Of a stretch of DNA of 64,000 nucleotides, positions 21,840-31,533 are shown piece by piece. The notes under the pieces are model-generated. The model was not told the origin of the DNA. It saw only the letters and a program-made list of their open reading frames with translations, and did no database searches. The stretch's first letter is position 1, and each line of letters starts with the position of its first letter. This DNA comes from Hippasteria phrygiana (Eukaryota > Echinodermata > Asteroidea > Valvatida > Goniasteridae), in the NCBI GenBank assembly GCA_037893225.1, contig JAZGUH010000939.1, positions 450,309-514,308 on the forward strand, written 5' to 3'. Both the position numbers and the translations under genes were made by a program.

Positions 21840-22495
21840 GAGAAACACCTGAGGTACCTGAGGCATTATACAACTTGAAACAGCAGCTGCAGCTCGCCTC
21901 GCAGTCAATGTGTTGTGGTGACTGTATACACCTGATGCGCACTTTAGCTTCTGAAGTGCAAAACACCTCATGTGTTCATCGTGATTGGGCATTGTGACCA
22001 TGTGCATCATTTGAGGTGTTAGTTAGAAGGCCACTAGCACTAGCACATGAGCATGCACTAGCACCAATTTGTCCCAAAATCATGAACACATGAGGTGTGT
22101 TTCTCACTTCAGCAGCTCAGGTGCTTGTCAAGCTGCTCAACCCACTAGCACATGAACTGCTTTATTTTGTATAATGCCTCAGGTACTAGTGGTAATAGCA
22201 CTTTAAGTGCAAGTCTAGATACGGCTGAAGTGAAAACATACACGCAGTTTATGTGCAAGTAAGGTCGCAAATAAGAAACACCTCATGTGCATGAGGTGTA
22301 AGTGCACCTCATGTGTTCATGATTTTGGGACAAAATGGTGCTAGTGGAAATATTGCATGAGGTGCTAGTGGTAAAAGTGACACTATCACTTCAGGTGCCT
22401 CAGACGTTTCTCGACAAGAGCCTCAAGTGTTCATGATTTTGGGACAAATATGTGCTAGTGCACAGGTGCATGAGGTGCAGTCACTTTTTACAGTG
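21840..22495. repeat. Right subterminal repeat region of the CACTA element
   Basis: Numerous short copies of CACCTCATGTG, CACCTGAGGT and TGCATGAGGTG occur in both orientations, along with GTGCTAGTG and ATGATTTTGGGACAAA. They lead into the right terminal repeat. Such arrays at both ends are the hallmark of CACTA elements, where the element's DNA-binding protein assembles on them. No gene is seen here. Confidence 0.75.
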
Positions 22496-23684
22496 TAGCT
22501 AGATGTAAATAGATCGTTCTAGGTTTCTCGGGACCTTTGGAAATGCTGGCGTAACAGTGCTCTCTGGACAATACAATTAATCTATAATTTCCCAATACAT
22601 CCTGGAACCGTTGGAGCTCTCCGATCCCGCCCAGCGTTCCCTGTCTGATGCCTGCCTTGTTATGCAAGTCAGCGATGAGAGGCTCTATGTGTTTAGGTCT
22701 GTTTTTGAGAATGTAGGTTAATTCATTAACACTTTGCTCCTGACAGGCTACACCAACCACAATAGCGCGTGCTAGACACGTCCCAGTCCCATCATCCCTA
22801 ATTTGTACAATACTTCTTTAACTAGCCAGAAGTTCTTCGAGGTTTAGGAGACGGGCCGGGGTATTAGTTTTTCCCCCTTTCTTACATTTCATGTGTACAA
22901 AGTGAATCGTAATGGTATCATCAAATCTAATGAACTGATAGCTGTTTAAGACCGTCTGTATTCTATCAAACAGACGCTCGGCCGTTAACAGATCCATAAG
23001 TATGCATTGCACAAATTTCCCGGATGTAGGGTGTTCCCCGTGAGGAGTTATCCATTCATGAATTTCGGCATGTATTTTTTTGAAATCCGAGTCGGTGCAT
23101 GTAAACAACAAATAAAAGGGCGCCCTCTGTTGGTTTGAACAGTCAGTTACATTTGGCAGCGCGAAATACAAACGCGGGCCGTGAAGCATAAACGGAAGTG
23201 ATATGGGAAAATTTAAGACCGGTGAGTTAAACACCATCCGTACCCTATCATCAGGTTCAACACCTTCCCCTAAACGCTCAATAATACTCTCAAAAATATC
23301 CCCTAAAAGTGACATAGCCTTCTGAAGGCTTGCCTCTTCTAAATTCCTAAACTGAATGTTATAATCGTACGTGTAAGCTTGAATTATTTGTATATGTTTC
23401 TCTTTTACACTCACAATTTTGTAGTAGTCAGTTGGCGGTGCATGTCTGAGTCGCTTGCGTGGTCGCTCGTCATCCCCGCTCCATTCCGACTCGGAGTCAT
23501 CTCCGCTACCCCCCACGTTACCCTGTCCGGAAGACCCCTCTCCGCTCGTGCCTGGCTGCTCCCCAACGCTGACACGCCCGTAACCAACTTGGGTAGGCCC
23601 CCAAGCTGCTCCATCACTGGTTCCCGGCTGCCCCCCACTGGTTCCCGGCTGGTCCCCCACACTGACACGCCCGTAACTGTTCAT
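22496..23684 (-). pseudogene. PolB N-terminal part, separated by the transposon, one stop
   Basis: Reading from 23684 downward, the first 80 or so residues are Gly/Ser/Thr-rich with the repeats YGRVSVG and QPGTSG and a basic patch, RPRKRLRH. Then comes a globular region that ends just before the transposon. The frame contains a TAA stop at 22818-22820; the next 320 bases continue in the same frame to the insertion at 22497. The pattern around the stop and the downstream CLARAIVVG match the N-terminal region of Polinton PolB. The likely start is the ATG at 23684; a GTG three codons earlier overlaps the stop of the upstream ORF. Confidence 0.75.
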
Positions 23685-23689
23685 GTCGC

Positions 23690-24316
23690 TCACATTACAG
23701 GGGGTGATGGCGGCTCAGTGGTCTGTGTCCAGGTTTTCCTAGACTCGTCCCAGCTTACGTGGACGTCTTCGTCCTCTGAATATGCACATGCCTGTTCCCA
23801 TTCCGCATGAATTTCATCAAGCAGGGCTTCCACGGTATCATCGATGTACTCGAGCGGTGGTGTCGAAACGACGTCTTCATCAACTCCGTGCGGTGGCTCG
23901 GTAGTGGCAACATCACCCATCTGAGTCCAAGTTTCCTCAAACTCGTTCCAGTTCACGTACGCGTCCCCGTCAAAGAAATATGCGGAGGGCTGCTCCAATC
24001 CCTCTAAAATTTCAGCGGGTAGAATGTCTAGATTATCACCAGACCCGCCGTAGTATGGGGGCAAATTATCATTGCCGCTTTCATCATACCCCTCCACCAG
24101 ATGCGCACAGGGCCATTGCTCTTCCCTATCCACCAGAAGCTCGACGGCCAGATTACCACCGGGCTGGTTGTCTTCGCCATGATCATTCACATTCCCGAGC
24201 TCTTGCATGCGTTTGAAGATGGCACATTTTTCATCAGTAGATAGCACGACAAAACTGAGAAAGACCTGGCAATCGGCCATAGAAAACGAACCAACATCAG
24301 ACATTCTAAAGAACAT
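23690..24316 (-). CDS. Acidic provirus protein overlapping the PolB start, unknown function
   Basis: 208 codons, intact, strongly acidic. It contains two related Trp-bearing blocks, DGDAYVNWNEFEETWTQ and DEDVHVSWDESRKTWTQ, so part of the protein is an internal duplication. The first ATG is at 24316, with a second at codon 5. Its stop lies next to the PolB start, suggesting coupled or overlapping genes. I do not recognise a family. Acidic, repeat-bearing and probably disordered, it might be a terminal-protein-like or regulatory factor, but nothing in the sequence decides this. Confidence 0.5.
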   Translation of the reverse strand: MFFRMSDVGSFSMADCQVFLSFVVLSTDEKCAIFKRMQELGNVNDHGEDNQPGGNLAVELLVDREEQWPCAHLVEGYDESGNDNLPPYYGGSGDNLDILPAEILEGLEQPSAYFFDGDAYVNWNEFEETWTQMGDVATTEPPHGVDEDVVSTPPLEYIDDTVEALLDEIHAEWEQACAYSEDEDVHVSWDESRKTWTQTTEPPSPPVM

Positions 24317-24379
24317 GGTGATGAGAGTGGTGGTGATGTTGAGGATATCTACAACGATCGGTGCGGCGTGAATTTAAGC

Positions 24380-24725
24380 AGTAAAAACTGTTGTTGTTGT
24401 TGTTTTTTTGCTAGCTGGCTACTCCCCTTATACACCAGAACATAGGACCTAAGAATCTTTAGCGGACTCATTTACATGAGCCCCGCTAAGAATCTTTACC
24501 GGATTCAATTACATGCGCTGAAACAAAGGCGGACACGATACCCCACAATAATAAAGTAAACAAGACTGTGAATTCATGCAGTAAAAACTGTGGGTTTTTG
24601 GCTAGCTGCCTACTCCCCTTATACACCAGAACATAGGACCTAAGAATCTTTAGCGGACTCATTTACATGCGCTGAAACAAAGGCGGACACGATACCCCAC
24701 AATAATAAAGTAAACAAGACTAATA
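24380..24725 (+). repeat. Direct duplication of about 190 bp upstream of the acidic ORF
   Basis: The block GCAGTAAAAACTGT, GCTAGCTG, CCTTATACACCAGAACATAG, CCTAAGAATCTTTAGCGG and AATAATAAAGTAAACAAGAC is present twice in tandem. The first copy has an extra CTAAGAATCTTTACCGG element and a (TTG)n run. The core CTAAGAATCTTTAG recurs inverted at about 28210-28390. It sits where divergent promoters of the provirus would be expected. Confidence 0.8.
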
Positions 24726-25174
24726 CGTATAAACAAGAGGGCAGCAACGCCCCGAGGGTTCATGAACCACCCAAGACGGCGCTCAAGCTTGCTCAGATTC
24801 TTTTTACGTTTTTGAGGGCGAAAATGAAGTTTGATTTCGGAAATCTATATTCAAAATGATGGTTCAGATTTATATCGATCACTAGAACCCTGGAAATACC
24901 AAAATTTCAGTCGGGAAAGAGATGATTTTATGGGGGGTCTTGTCATGAGAAGCACCTGATTTTTCGAAATAGGTTCTTCTCAGACTATAGTTACACAGGG
25001 GGGATTTTACAGTTCTGTTCCCGGGCAGGGGCCGGTCAAGCCTCAGGGAGTCCAGGATGTGTACACACGGATTATCTAAGTGTTGGTAAACATCCGTTGA
25101 ACACCGTTGGCTCACTACCGTTCAATGAAGGGGAAACATTAGAGTCCTTTCCCGCACAATTTAGAATCCCCCTT
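24726..25174. other. Intergenic region of the provirus
   Basis: No convincing gene is visible. A short minus ORF (24882-25115) has no recognised features. The segment leads into the promoter of the + ORF at 25232. Confidence 0.4.
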
Positions 25175-25177
25175 TGT

Positions 25178-25210
25178 CTATAAAACCTTCCTCAATCAGC
25201 TTCTCCAGAC
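25178..25210 (+). promoter_or_regulatory. TATA-box promoter of the 25232 ORF
   Basis: CTATAAAACC at about 25179 lies about 50 bases before the ATG at 25232, with a pyrimidine-rich stretch between that could hold the transcription start. This is one of the clearer core promoters in the window. Confidence 0.55.
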
Positions 25211-25231
25211 ATACTCCATACATCCTACATC

Positions 25232-25441
25232 ATGGATACCTTTTGTGTTGAGGACCTATTTTCGGCAGGCATTGTTGAAGATAAACTCTGGAGATATGAG
25301 GAAGAAGTGAGGCTGAGATTTCCAGTGGTCTACTTGGAATTCTGTAGGTTGGAGATCAACCTGATGTTCAAGGATCTTCTAGCCAAAGGGGTGGTCAGCG
25401 TAGACAGGAGAATATCGCTTCGAAAGGCGAGGTGGCTTTAG
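25232..25441 (+). CDS. Short provirus ORF behind a TATA box
   Basis: 69 residues beginning MDTFCVEDLFSAGIVEDKLW, mostly helical in appearance, with DLLAKGVVSVDRRI near the end. The ATG context is good and a TATA box precedes it. The helical pattern is loosely like a death-fold half (CARD/DED), but this is weak. Its 3' end overlaps the end of the minus-strand ORF at 25379-25678. No family recognised. Confidence 0.45.
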   Translation: MDTFCVEDLFSAGIVEDKLWRYEEEVRLRFPVVYLEFCRLEINLMFKDLLAKGVVSVDRRISLRKARWL

Positions 25442-25678
25442 ACCGTTCATCAAAAACCAATCGGTCCTTTTAAGGGCCACCACATATTCAAGAAAGAGAG
25501 ATTTAATTCTGTTGCGTTCATTATATTTCTTCTCGCAGCAAGACAGCATAACATCCCGAGATCGACATCGATGATTCTTATGTAAGTACAATAAACCAGT
25601 CCTTTTCAGGACTAACTTCAACCACATCTCGACCATGAATTTTCCCCTTTGGTTATGCGCTCGGTAACAAAAATTCAT
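25379..25678 (-). CDS. Hypothetical basic ORF downstream of the death-domain-like gene
   Basis: Up to 99 codons, Lys/Arg-rich, with several Cys and His residues (LHKNHRCRSRDVMLSCCEKK). It partly overlaps the end of the death-domain-like ORF in another frame and the + ORF at 25232. It could be a real small gene or the frameshifted tail of its upstream neighbour. I do not recognise it. Confidence 0.3.
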   Translation of the reverse strand: MNFCYRAHNQRGKFMVEMWLKLVLKRTGLLYLHKNHRCRSRDVMLSCCEKKYNERNRIKSLFLEYVVALKRTDWFLMNGLKPPRLSKRYSPVYADHPFG

Positions 25679-27865
25679 AAGCGCTGTGAGTTATATTACA
25701 TTGTTGACAAACGGAAATAATCCTGTCTATCGTGGCATTTCGGTACAGGCGTTGTTTCCACTGGATTAGCGCGCTAAAACATTGCGCCCAATCGTTATAT
25801 CTGTTTTCTTCCTTGTGTTTAAAAATGTCTGCGTTTGAAGATCCTAGAGCATACATGACCATCTCCCATGGTTGTCGACATCCCAATTTTAAAGCTACGT
25901 GGTCGCTTTCTTTCAAGAGATTATGAGAAAGGACGTTTTCAAGAAACTCAATAAATTAAACATCAACAAGAGTGGTGGACCGGACCTTTTCCCACCACGT
26001 GTGATAAGGGAATTTTCTTATGAACTGAGCTTCCCTCTCTGCCAAATAATCAACTGTTCGCTGCAGGAGGGTATTGTACCAGACATTTGGAAAAAGGCCT
26101 TTGTTATACCTGTCCCTAAGTGCAATCCCCCTAGTATTGACAATCTGCGTCCTATTTCGCTCACATGTCTGTTCTCGAAGGTTTTTGAGGATTTTGTTGT
26201 AAAGTGGTTAATGGATGATATCAAAAATTCCATTGACCCTTATCAATTTGGGTCCCTTAAAGGACTCTCTACAACTCATTGTTTGGTCAAATTGTTGGAT
26301 AATATTTTTAAGGGAACCGATAGACCCCAACATTCTGCTGTGTTAGTAGCTACTGATTTTTCAAAAGCTTTTGACAGGGTTAACCATCAGATTGTTGTTG
26401 AAAAGTTTCTTAACCTTGGTGTTCGTACTTCAATTATTCCATGGGTATGTAGTTTTCTATCCAACAGAAGCCAAGCTGTTCGATATAATGGTAGTATTTC
26501 CAGCTGGGAATTAACCAATGCTGGGGTTCCCCAAGGTACTAAATTAGGGCCGGTGGCTTTTTTAGCAATGATAAAATGACTTTGTTTCTGGCTCCTCTGA
26601 GGTTTCCCACTACAAATATGTAGACGATATGTCGTTGGTTCAAACATATCGTAATAATGACCAAACAAGTTCAATGCAACAGCAGCTTGATTGTTTGCAT
26701 TCTTGGTCATTAAAAAATCATATGAGACTCAATCCCAAAAAATGTCAGGTCATGATTTCTTGCTTCCAAAGACACCAACCTGTTAGGCCCATTTTTCAAA
26801 TCGGTAATAATGTCATCAATCAAACAAACTGTGTTAAGCTTTTGGGCATTCATATACAAGAAAACCTTAAATGGATTCTCAGGTTGATTACATGTGTAAA
26901 GCCTTTAACAAAAAACTGTACTTTTTACGTCAACTTAAACGATGTAACATTCCTGTTAATGACTTGAGAACAGTGTATTTGCAATATGTTCGACCAACTC
27001 TTGAATACGCCTCACCAGCCTGGTTTTGTGGTCTTACTAAATTCCAAAGAGAGTGCCTGGAGAAAATGCAACGAAAGGCATTCCGTATCATGCTTACTTG
27101 GGATTTTTGTAAATTTAAACCTTATGCAGATATTTGTGAGGTGCTTAGCATTCCGCCCCTCACTGAAAGACTTGAACAGCTTTCTTTGAATTTTGGTAAT
27201 TCGCTTCTGTCGTCAACCAAGCATAGAGAGTGGCTGCCTCCTGCAAGGAACAATAACCTTAGGAATTCCGACTCTCTGTCTACCATCAGGTGCAGAACTA
27301 ACCGATACAGGTCTAGCTCCATTCCCTACCTAACCAGCATTTTGAACATGTAAAGTGATTTAATAGGCCTCCAATCTTTGACCATGTAACATTTCTGTTT
27401 GTTGTCCTTTGTGGGTGGGTGTGGTTGTTAACACTTTTATTCTCTGTATGGTTAGTTTGTTTTCTGATTTTCTCTTCCTGTTTGTCTGTGTGTTTTTGCA
27501 GTGTTGTCTTGTCCTTGTTTGTTTGTTTGTTTGTTGTTCTTTGTATGTGTTTTTTTTCTTTTTCTGTTTGTCTGTTTGTCTGTCTGTCTGTCTGTCGGGC
27601 TGTCGGGCTGTTTGTCTGTCTGTTTGTTTGTCTGTTGCTTTTAAATTTGTAATGCTCCTATTGTATAAATATTTTGTTTTACTTTTATATTTCTATTGTA
27701 AATCTGTATTTTAATTCAGCCTGCCGGCTGCGACGAGCAGATTTGAATAAACCAGTAATAATAATAATAATAATGAGCAAGCTGACTCAACTGAAACTCC
27801 GTTGGTAACGTAGATAAATGGCTTAATCGTTGAAAGGGGTCAGGCTCGATTCCGGAGTCCTCCAT
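25653..27865 (-). pseudogene. Death-domain-like gene of the provirus, split by a LINE
   Basis: The 3' part (25653 to about 25920) encodes about 88 residues whose end, SALIQWKQRLYRNATIDRI, followed by a terminal helix ending YEFLLPS, matches the last helices of the death domain: a Trp-Lys pair, then NATI, then a final helix. The 5' part is an open stretch of 30 codons starting with the ATG at 27863-27865 and ending at the LINE boundary near 27776. It ends in a helix pattern that would fit the domain's first helix. The intervening 25921-27775 is a + strand CR1-like LINE. Death domains mediate assembly in apoptosis and NF-kB signalling. A viral copy would plausibly act on host death or immune signalling (inference). 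The exact junction is not known and the gene is disrupted. Confidence 0.5.
25921..27775 (+). mobile_element. CR1-like LINE, 5' truncated, reverse transcriptase pseudogene
   Basis: Reverse transcriptase motifs in order: GGPDLFPPRVIREF, NLRPISLTCLFSKVFE, TDFSKAFDRVNH, NAGVPQGTKLGP, YVDDMSL, and the C-terminal thumb region ending SIPYLTSILNM at 27353. Frameshifts lie near 26574 (an A run) and near 26875. The endonuclease is missing, as usual for 5'-truncated copies. The tail, with CTGCGACGAGCAGATTTGAA then TAAACC and (AAT)n up to 27775, is a typical 3' end of CR1/Rex-type elements. It inserted into the provirus death-domain-like gene in the opposite orientation. Confidence 0.8.
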
Positions 27866-28396
27866 CTTGATTTGAGGTTGATAAATTGCTAAATGACGTA
27901 GTCGGCTCGAAACAGTTACTGTATATATGTTTCATTGCACTCTGATCGGTCGATTTCAGACGATACACCATTCTGTCATTGGACCGTTTCATACGTTTTT
28001 TGGGGCATCCTTTTTCCGTCTACCATTTTAGGTCCATTTTAGGTTTATGCTCCTTTTTTTTTTTTCTTTTGATCAGTAAAGTTAGTGTTTAAACAAATGT
28101 TTAATATTTTTTAAATTTCTTTTAATTTAAATATTTTTTTTTGTAATTTTGTTTTTATTAATTGTTTCTTTTTATTTAGATTTTTTTCCCCTTTAATTAT
28201 GCTAATGGTCCGCTAAAGATTCTTAGGTTCATCCATACCCTGTCCTATTAAGATTCTTACGTCCTACGCTGTCCTTTCAAGATTTTTAGGTTCCTTATGT
28301 TTTTCTTTGATTTTATGCTAATGAGTCCCCTAAAGATTCTTAGGTGCCTTTTGTTTTTCCTTCAATTATGCTAATGAGTCCACTTTAGACCCAAGA
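27866..28396. other. Probable right flank of the provirus with inverted CTAAGAATCTTTAG motifs
   Basis: No gene is seen. A T-rich tract occupies 28040-28200. From 28195 to 28390 the motif CTAAAGATTCTTAGG with GCTAATGAGTCC occurs about three times, in inverse orientation to the copies at 24440-24680. This shared motif suggests the same element continues to here, and that this may be part of its terminal or regulatory region. Confidence 0.45.
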
Positions 28397-29239
28397 CACT
28401 ACTCACGACAATGCTTAGTTTGTAGTATGTAGTGGGTTATCGTATTTGTATACATTCGTAGCTTTATATGTCGTATCTTTGCATTTAATCCCAGCCAGCA
28501 AGCCCAGGGGGGCCATTGATGCGCAACTGAGTGGTCCCAATTCATCACCATCATGCTGTCGGTCCCGATGCGACAAAGACTGCTTTCATTACTTGACCGC
28601 CGCTCTCCATTCAGCTCTCTGCTGTGAGAGTGATGTCCATGGGCCGTATGCATAAACATTAAGTAAATACTTCTAGTAAAAAGTAAAAGCAAAAGCATTT
28701 GCTTGTCTAGTAAAAGTAAAAGTAAAAGCATTTGCTGGATTTGGTAGCATAATCTTTACCTTTTACTTCAAAGCAAATGCTAGTACTTGGCTAGTATTTA
28801 CTTATGAATTCAGTAAAACCATGTGCACAAAAGGCTATTCAAATGTCCTTCAGATGTAATTCAGCAGTTACGCAATTGACATTCCACCTGCTGTATTGAC
28901 ATTGATGTATCTCTTTTGTTTGCCTTGCGCATTTTATCTGAGAGACCAACGTCACAAAGATTTGGACTATTGACCTCTCCTGTAGTGTACCTACAAATAA
29001 TTATTGAGCACTGATACACTGGACATGTAACTATTATACTAAAATACATACGGTGAATGCTCAGTATATTATAGGCCTTAATTGTGCATTCTGCAAGTAA
29101 CATAAAGTACATTGTTCATCAAGAAACATGTCGACTCTAGAGTCACAAGAGATTAAGAGCTGTAACAAACAGAAAACATTTGTTACTATTCTCGCTAAGT
29201 TTCCTGTGTTACTGAGCAAGTCTCAGCTGCCTCAAGTAA

Positions 29240-29940
29240 AAGTAAAAAAAGGCAGGAGCATGTGACAAATGTTTGGAAGAATATCAACAAAAAAGTGCTA
29301 TCCAGATGACCAAAGACCAGCTCTTAAAAAAAATTTACAACGTGAAAAGCACAATTAAAACCAAAGCAGATGTGAAAACAACAGGCAACAAACCCATTGT
29401 CCTGACAGACTGGGAAGAAGACTTTCTTGAACTTCTTGATGCAGAGAGGAACCCAGCCTTTAGTCAGGTGCCAGGTAAGATCAAGAACAAATTTGTTTGT
29501 ACTAATTATTATCATGATAAATTCTATAATTCACTTGCGATGACTACAGTTAGTTTTAAAAGTACGTTTTCATGACAAACTTTTACATTATTATGTAACT
29601 ACACATTTACCATGTCCTATATAAGAAATATTAATTTCATATTTTTGTTTGTTTCTTCTTTGCAGGAGCCATTAGTGTTGGAGTTGCAAAAAAGCATTCT
29701 GCTGCATCAAGTGCTAGCAATAATGCTGATGAAGATGGTGATAACATATACTAGCGCAAGACGACAGTGTTAGTGCGTCGACGTCTAATAAAATACCAAG
29801 ACCATCACCACCACCTCCTTCAAAGAAGAGTCACAGAGTATGCCCAGAACTCCCAGAAACTGAGGAAACTAAAGATCTGACTACACCAGAAGTTAATTCG
29901 GATGCAACAAAGGCAAATAAACCAATAGTTTAGACCACGC
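29240..29940 (+). pseudogene. Harbinger Myb/SANT-like accessory protein remnant
   Basis: An exon-like segment with EEYQQKSAIQMTKDQLLKK and DWEEDFLELLDAE ends at a GTAAGA donor near 29474. A second segment follows a TTTGCAG acceptor near 29665 (GAISVGVAKKHSAASSAS), and its frame soon shifts and continues with a Pro/Ser-rich stretch to about 29933. Harbinger elements encode such a DNA-binding partner that brings the transposase to the nucleus. A frameshift near 29750 and the lack of a good upstream ATG suggest decay. Confidence 0.55.
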
Positions 29941-30234
29941 TTTCTTGCCACTCAGTACCTTCATTATGTACCTTGAACAAAGCTAATAAAAGACAGTAAT
30001 TTAAACATTTACTTAGTTTTACATTTGAGTACAGATAACTTTCAACATGTACTAGAGTCACGATGCTAGTTTTACACACTATGCTTTAAAAGTAAAGAGT
30101 ATCAGACAGTCTGTGAGTGAAACTTCTTTTTTTACATGCTTATAAGTTATATTTATTGGTGTAGATTAAAAAAGACCAAGCAAAGACAAATCTTTGTGTG
30201 TGATTACTCTAGGTATTTAAATTGTCATTTACAC

Positions 30235-31245
30235 TTAATTTGCATGAATAATGTTTGCAATTTGACGTCTCCTCTCTTGTCCCCTTTGCCGAATCCGTGG
30301 GTCATCTTCATAGACTGCATCATTATTATCCAAATGCAACTCATCATATTCAGGAAAGTCATTGGGATCCTTAAGGTACTTGGCAACATTATGCAAAATG
30401 CAACATGCAACAATTAAAGTGGGAATCTTTCTTATCTGTATGCAAATACGCCCTTGTAGTATGGGAAATCGCCGTTTCAATTGACCAAAACAGCGTTCAA
30501 TAATTTGACGCTCATGTTTGTGACATCTATTGTACGCTGCTTCCTCTGCAGATTCCAATGGTTCCTTGAATGGTGTCATCAACCAAGGGGCAACACCATA
30601 TCCCTCATCCCCTAACAAAAGGGGATCAGCTCCAGATTGTGACATTAAAGCCCCCACATCAGAATGTTTCCAAATCCTGCTGTCATGGACAGACCCTGGC
30701 CAATTTGATGAGACACTCGTGAACCTTTCAGCGGCATCACATGTGGCTTGCACATTCAAAGTTGCTATCCCTTTACGGGAGATGTACTCATCCCCATGAT
30801 GTCCTGGTTTCTCAATTTGGATGTGCGTGCAGTCTAATGCACCGATAGCGCATGGAAATTGGTATCTAACTTGCCATGCATCCTTGGCTGCTTAAAAGTC
30901 TTGAGGCTCATTTGGAAACTGGATCCAGGTGTCTGCTTTTGCCACAACTTTGTCAAGAACAGCAGCGAATGTTCTAGATACTGTGCATTGATGAATGCCT
31001 ATGTCCAGTCCAACACAAAGTTGGAACCCTGGGTCACCAGTACACCTTAAAAACACCTCCATTTTCTGTTTCGTACTTAGTGCTCCTCCTCTAGTTTCAG
31101 TATATTCACCAACAAAATGATCTGCCATCCACGCCACGTTTTCCTCTTCAAATCTGAACTGACTACGATATTTTGTATTTGAAGGAACTCTTCTTGGCTG
31201 GTACTCCTTCTGCTTTCTAATTGGTAGCTGCATAAACTCAGCCAT
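30235..31245 (-). pseudogene. Harbinger DDE transposase (HARBI1-like), one stop
   Basis: From the ATG at 31245 the frame is open to a TAA at 30892-30894, then open in the same frame to 30235, about 336 codons in all. The catalytic triad is visible: Asp in IGALDCTHIQIEKPG, Asp in LLGDEGYGVAPW, Glu in IIERCFGQLKRRFP. The N-terminal part has FRFEEENVAWMADHF, typical of the family. Length and motif spacing are normal, so the single stop is the only lesion seen and the element was recently active or is conserved by chance. Confidence 0.88.
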
Positions 31246-31533
31246 TTTGCTTGTAATTGTAATTAATACGTCTATACAGTTCTAGTATACTGTCAAGGTA
31301 GCTCTGTAGGTACCTTGAATTTTGTAAGCATCTACTAGGAAAACTCTAGTAAATGCTTGGTTTTATGCATATCAATAGAAGTATTTACTAGTTTTGAAGT
31401 AAAAGGTTGTTGAGCAAATGCTAGTAAAAGGTTTGAGTAAAAGCATTTACTACATTTTATGCATATACATGGAAGTAAATACTTGAAATTTCAAGTAAAT
31501 AGCATTTACTACTTTTTATGCATACGGCCCCAT

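Larger units (their letters stand above)
9506..22495. mobile_element. CACTA/EnSpm-type DNA transposon inserted in PolB
   Basis: The left end reads CACTGTAAAAAGTGACTCCA and the right end is its inverted counterpart (TGCAGTCACTTTTTACAGTG). Both are flanked by TA (9504-9505 and 22496-22497). Taking out the element and one TA puts the two halves of PolB into the same frame, which fixes the boundaries. CACTG ends, a 2-bp TA duplication and dense subterminal repeats in both orientations fit animal EnSpm/CACTA elements. No CACTA transposase was found inside, so it looks non-autonomous. The interior carries a 433-bp tandem array, a TTAA-flanked nested element and a three-exon gene. Confidence 0.82.
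28641..31530. mobile_element. PIF/Harbinger DNA transposon with CAT target duplication
   Basis: The terminal inverted repeat starts GGGCCGTATGCATAAA at 28641 and ends TTTATGCATACGGCCC at 31530. Both ends are flanked by CAT (28638-28640 and 31531-31533). The 2,890-bp body has the two genes typical of the superfamily: a DDE transposase on minus and a Myb/SANT-like protein on plus. Subterminal AGTAAATACT/AAAGCATTTGCT motifs repeat near both ends. It sits inside the 3' part of a LINE, so it is younger than that LINE. Confidence 0.9.

Noticed and set aside
27409..27714. Cys/Val/Leu-rich ORF in a TGTTTGTCTG tract
   Set aside because: It is the 3' UTR of the CR1-like LINE with (TGTC)n/(TTTG)n simple repeats.
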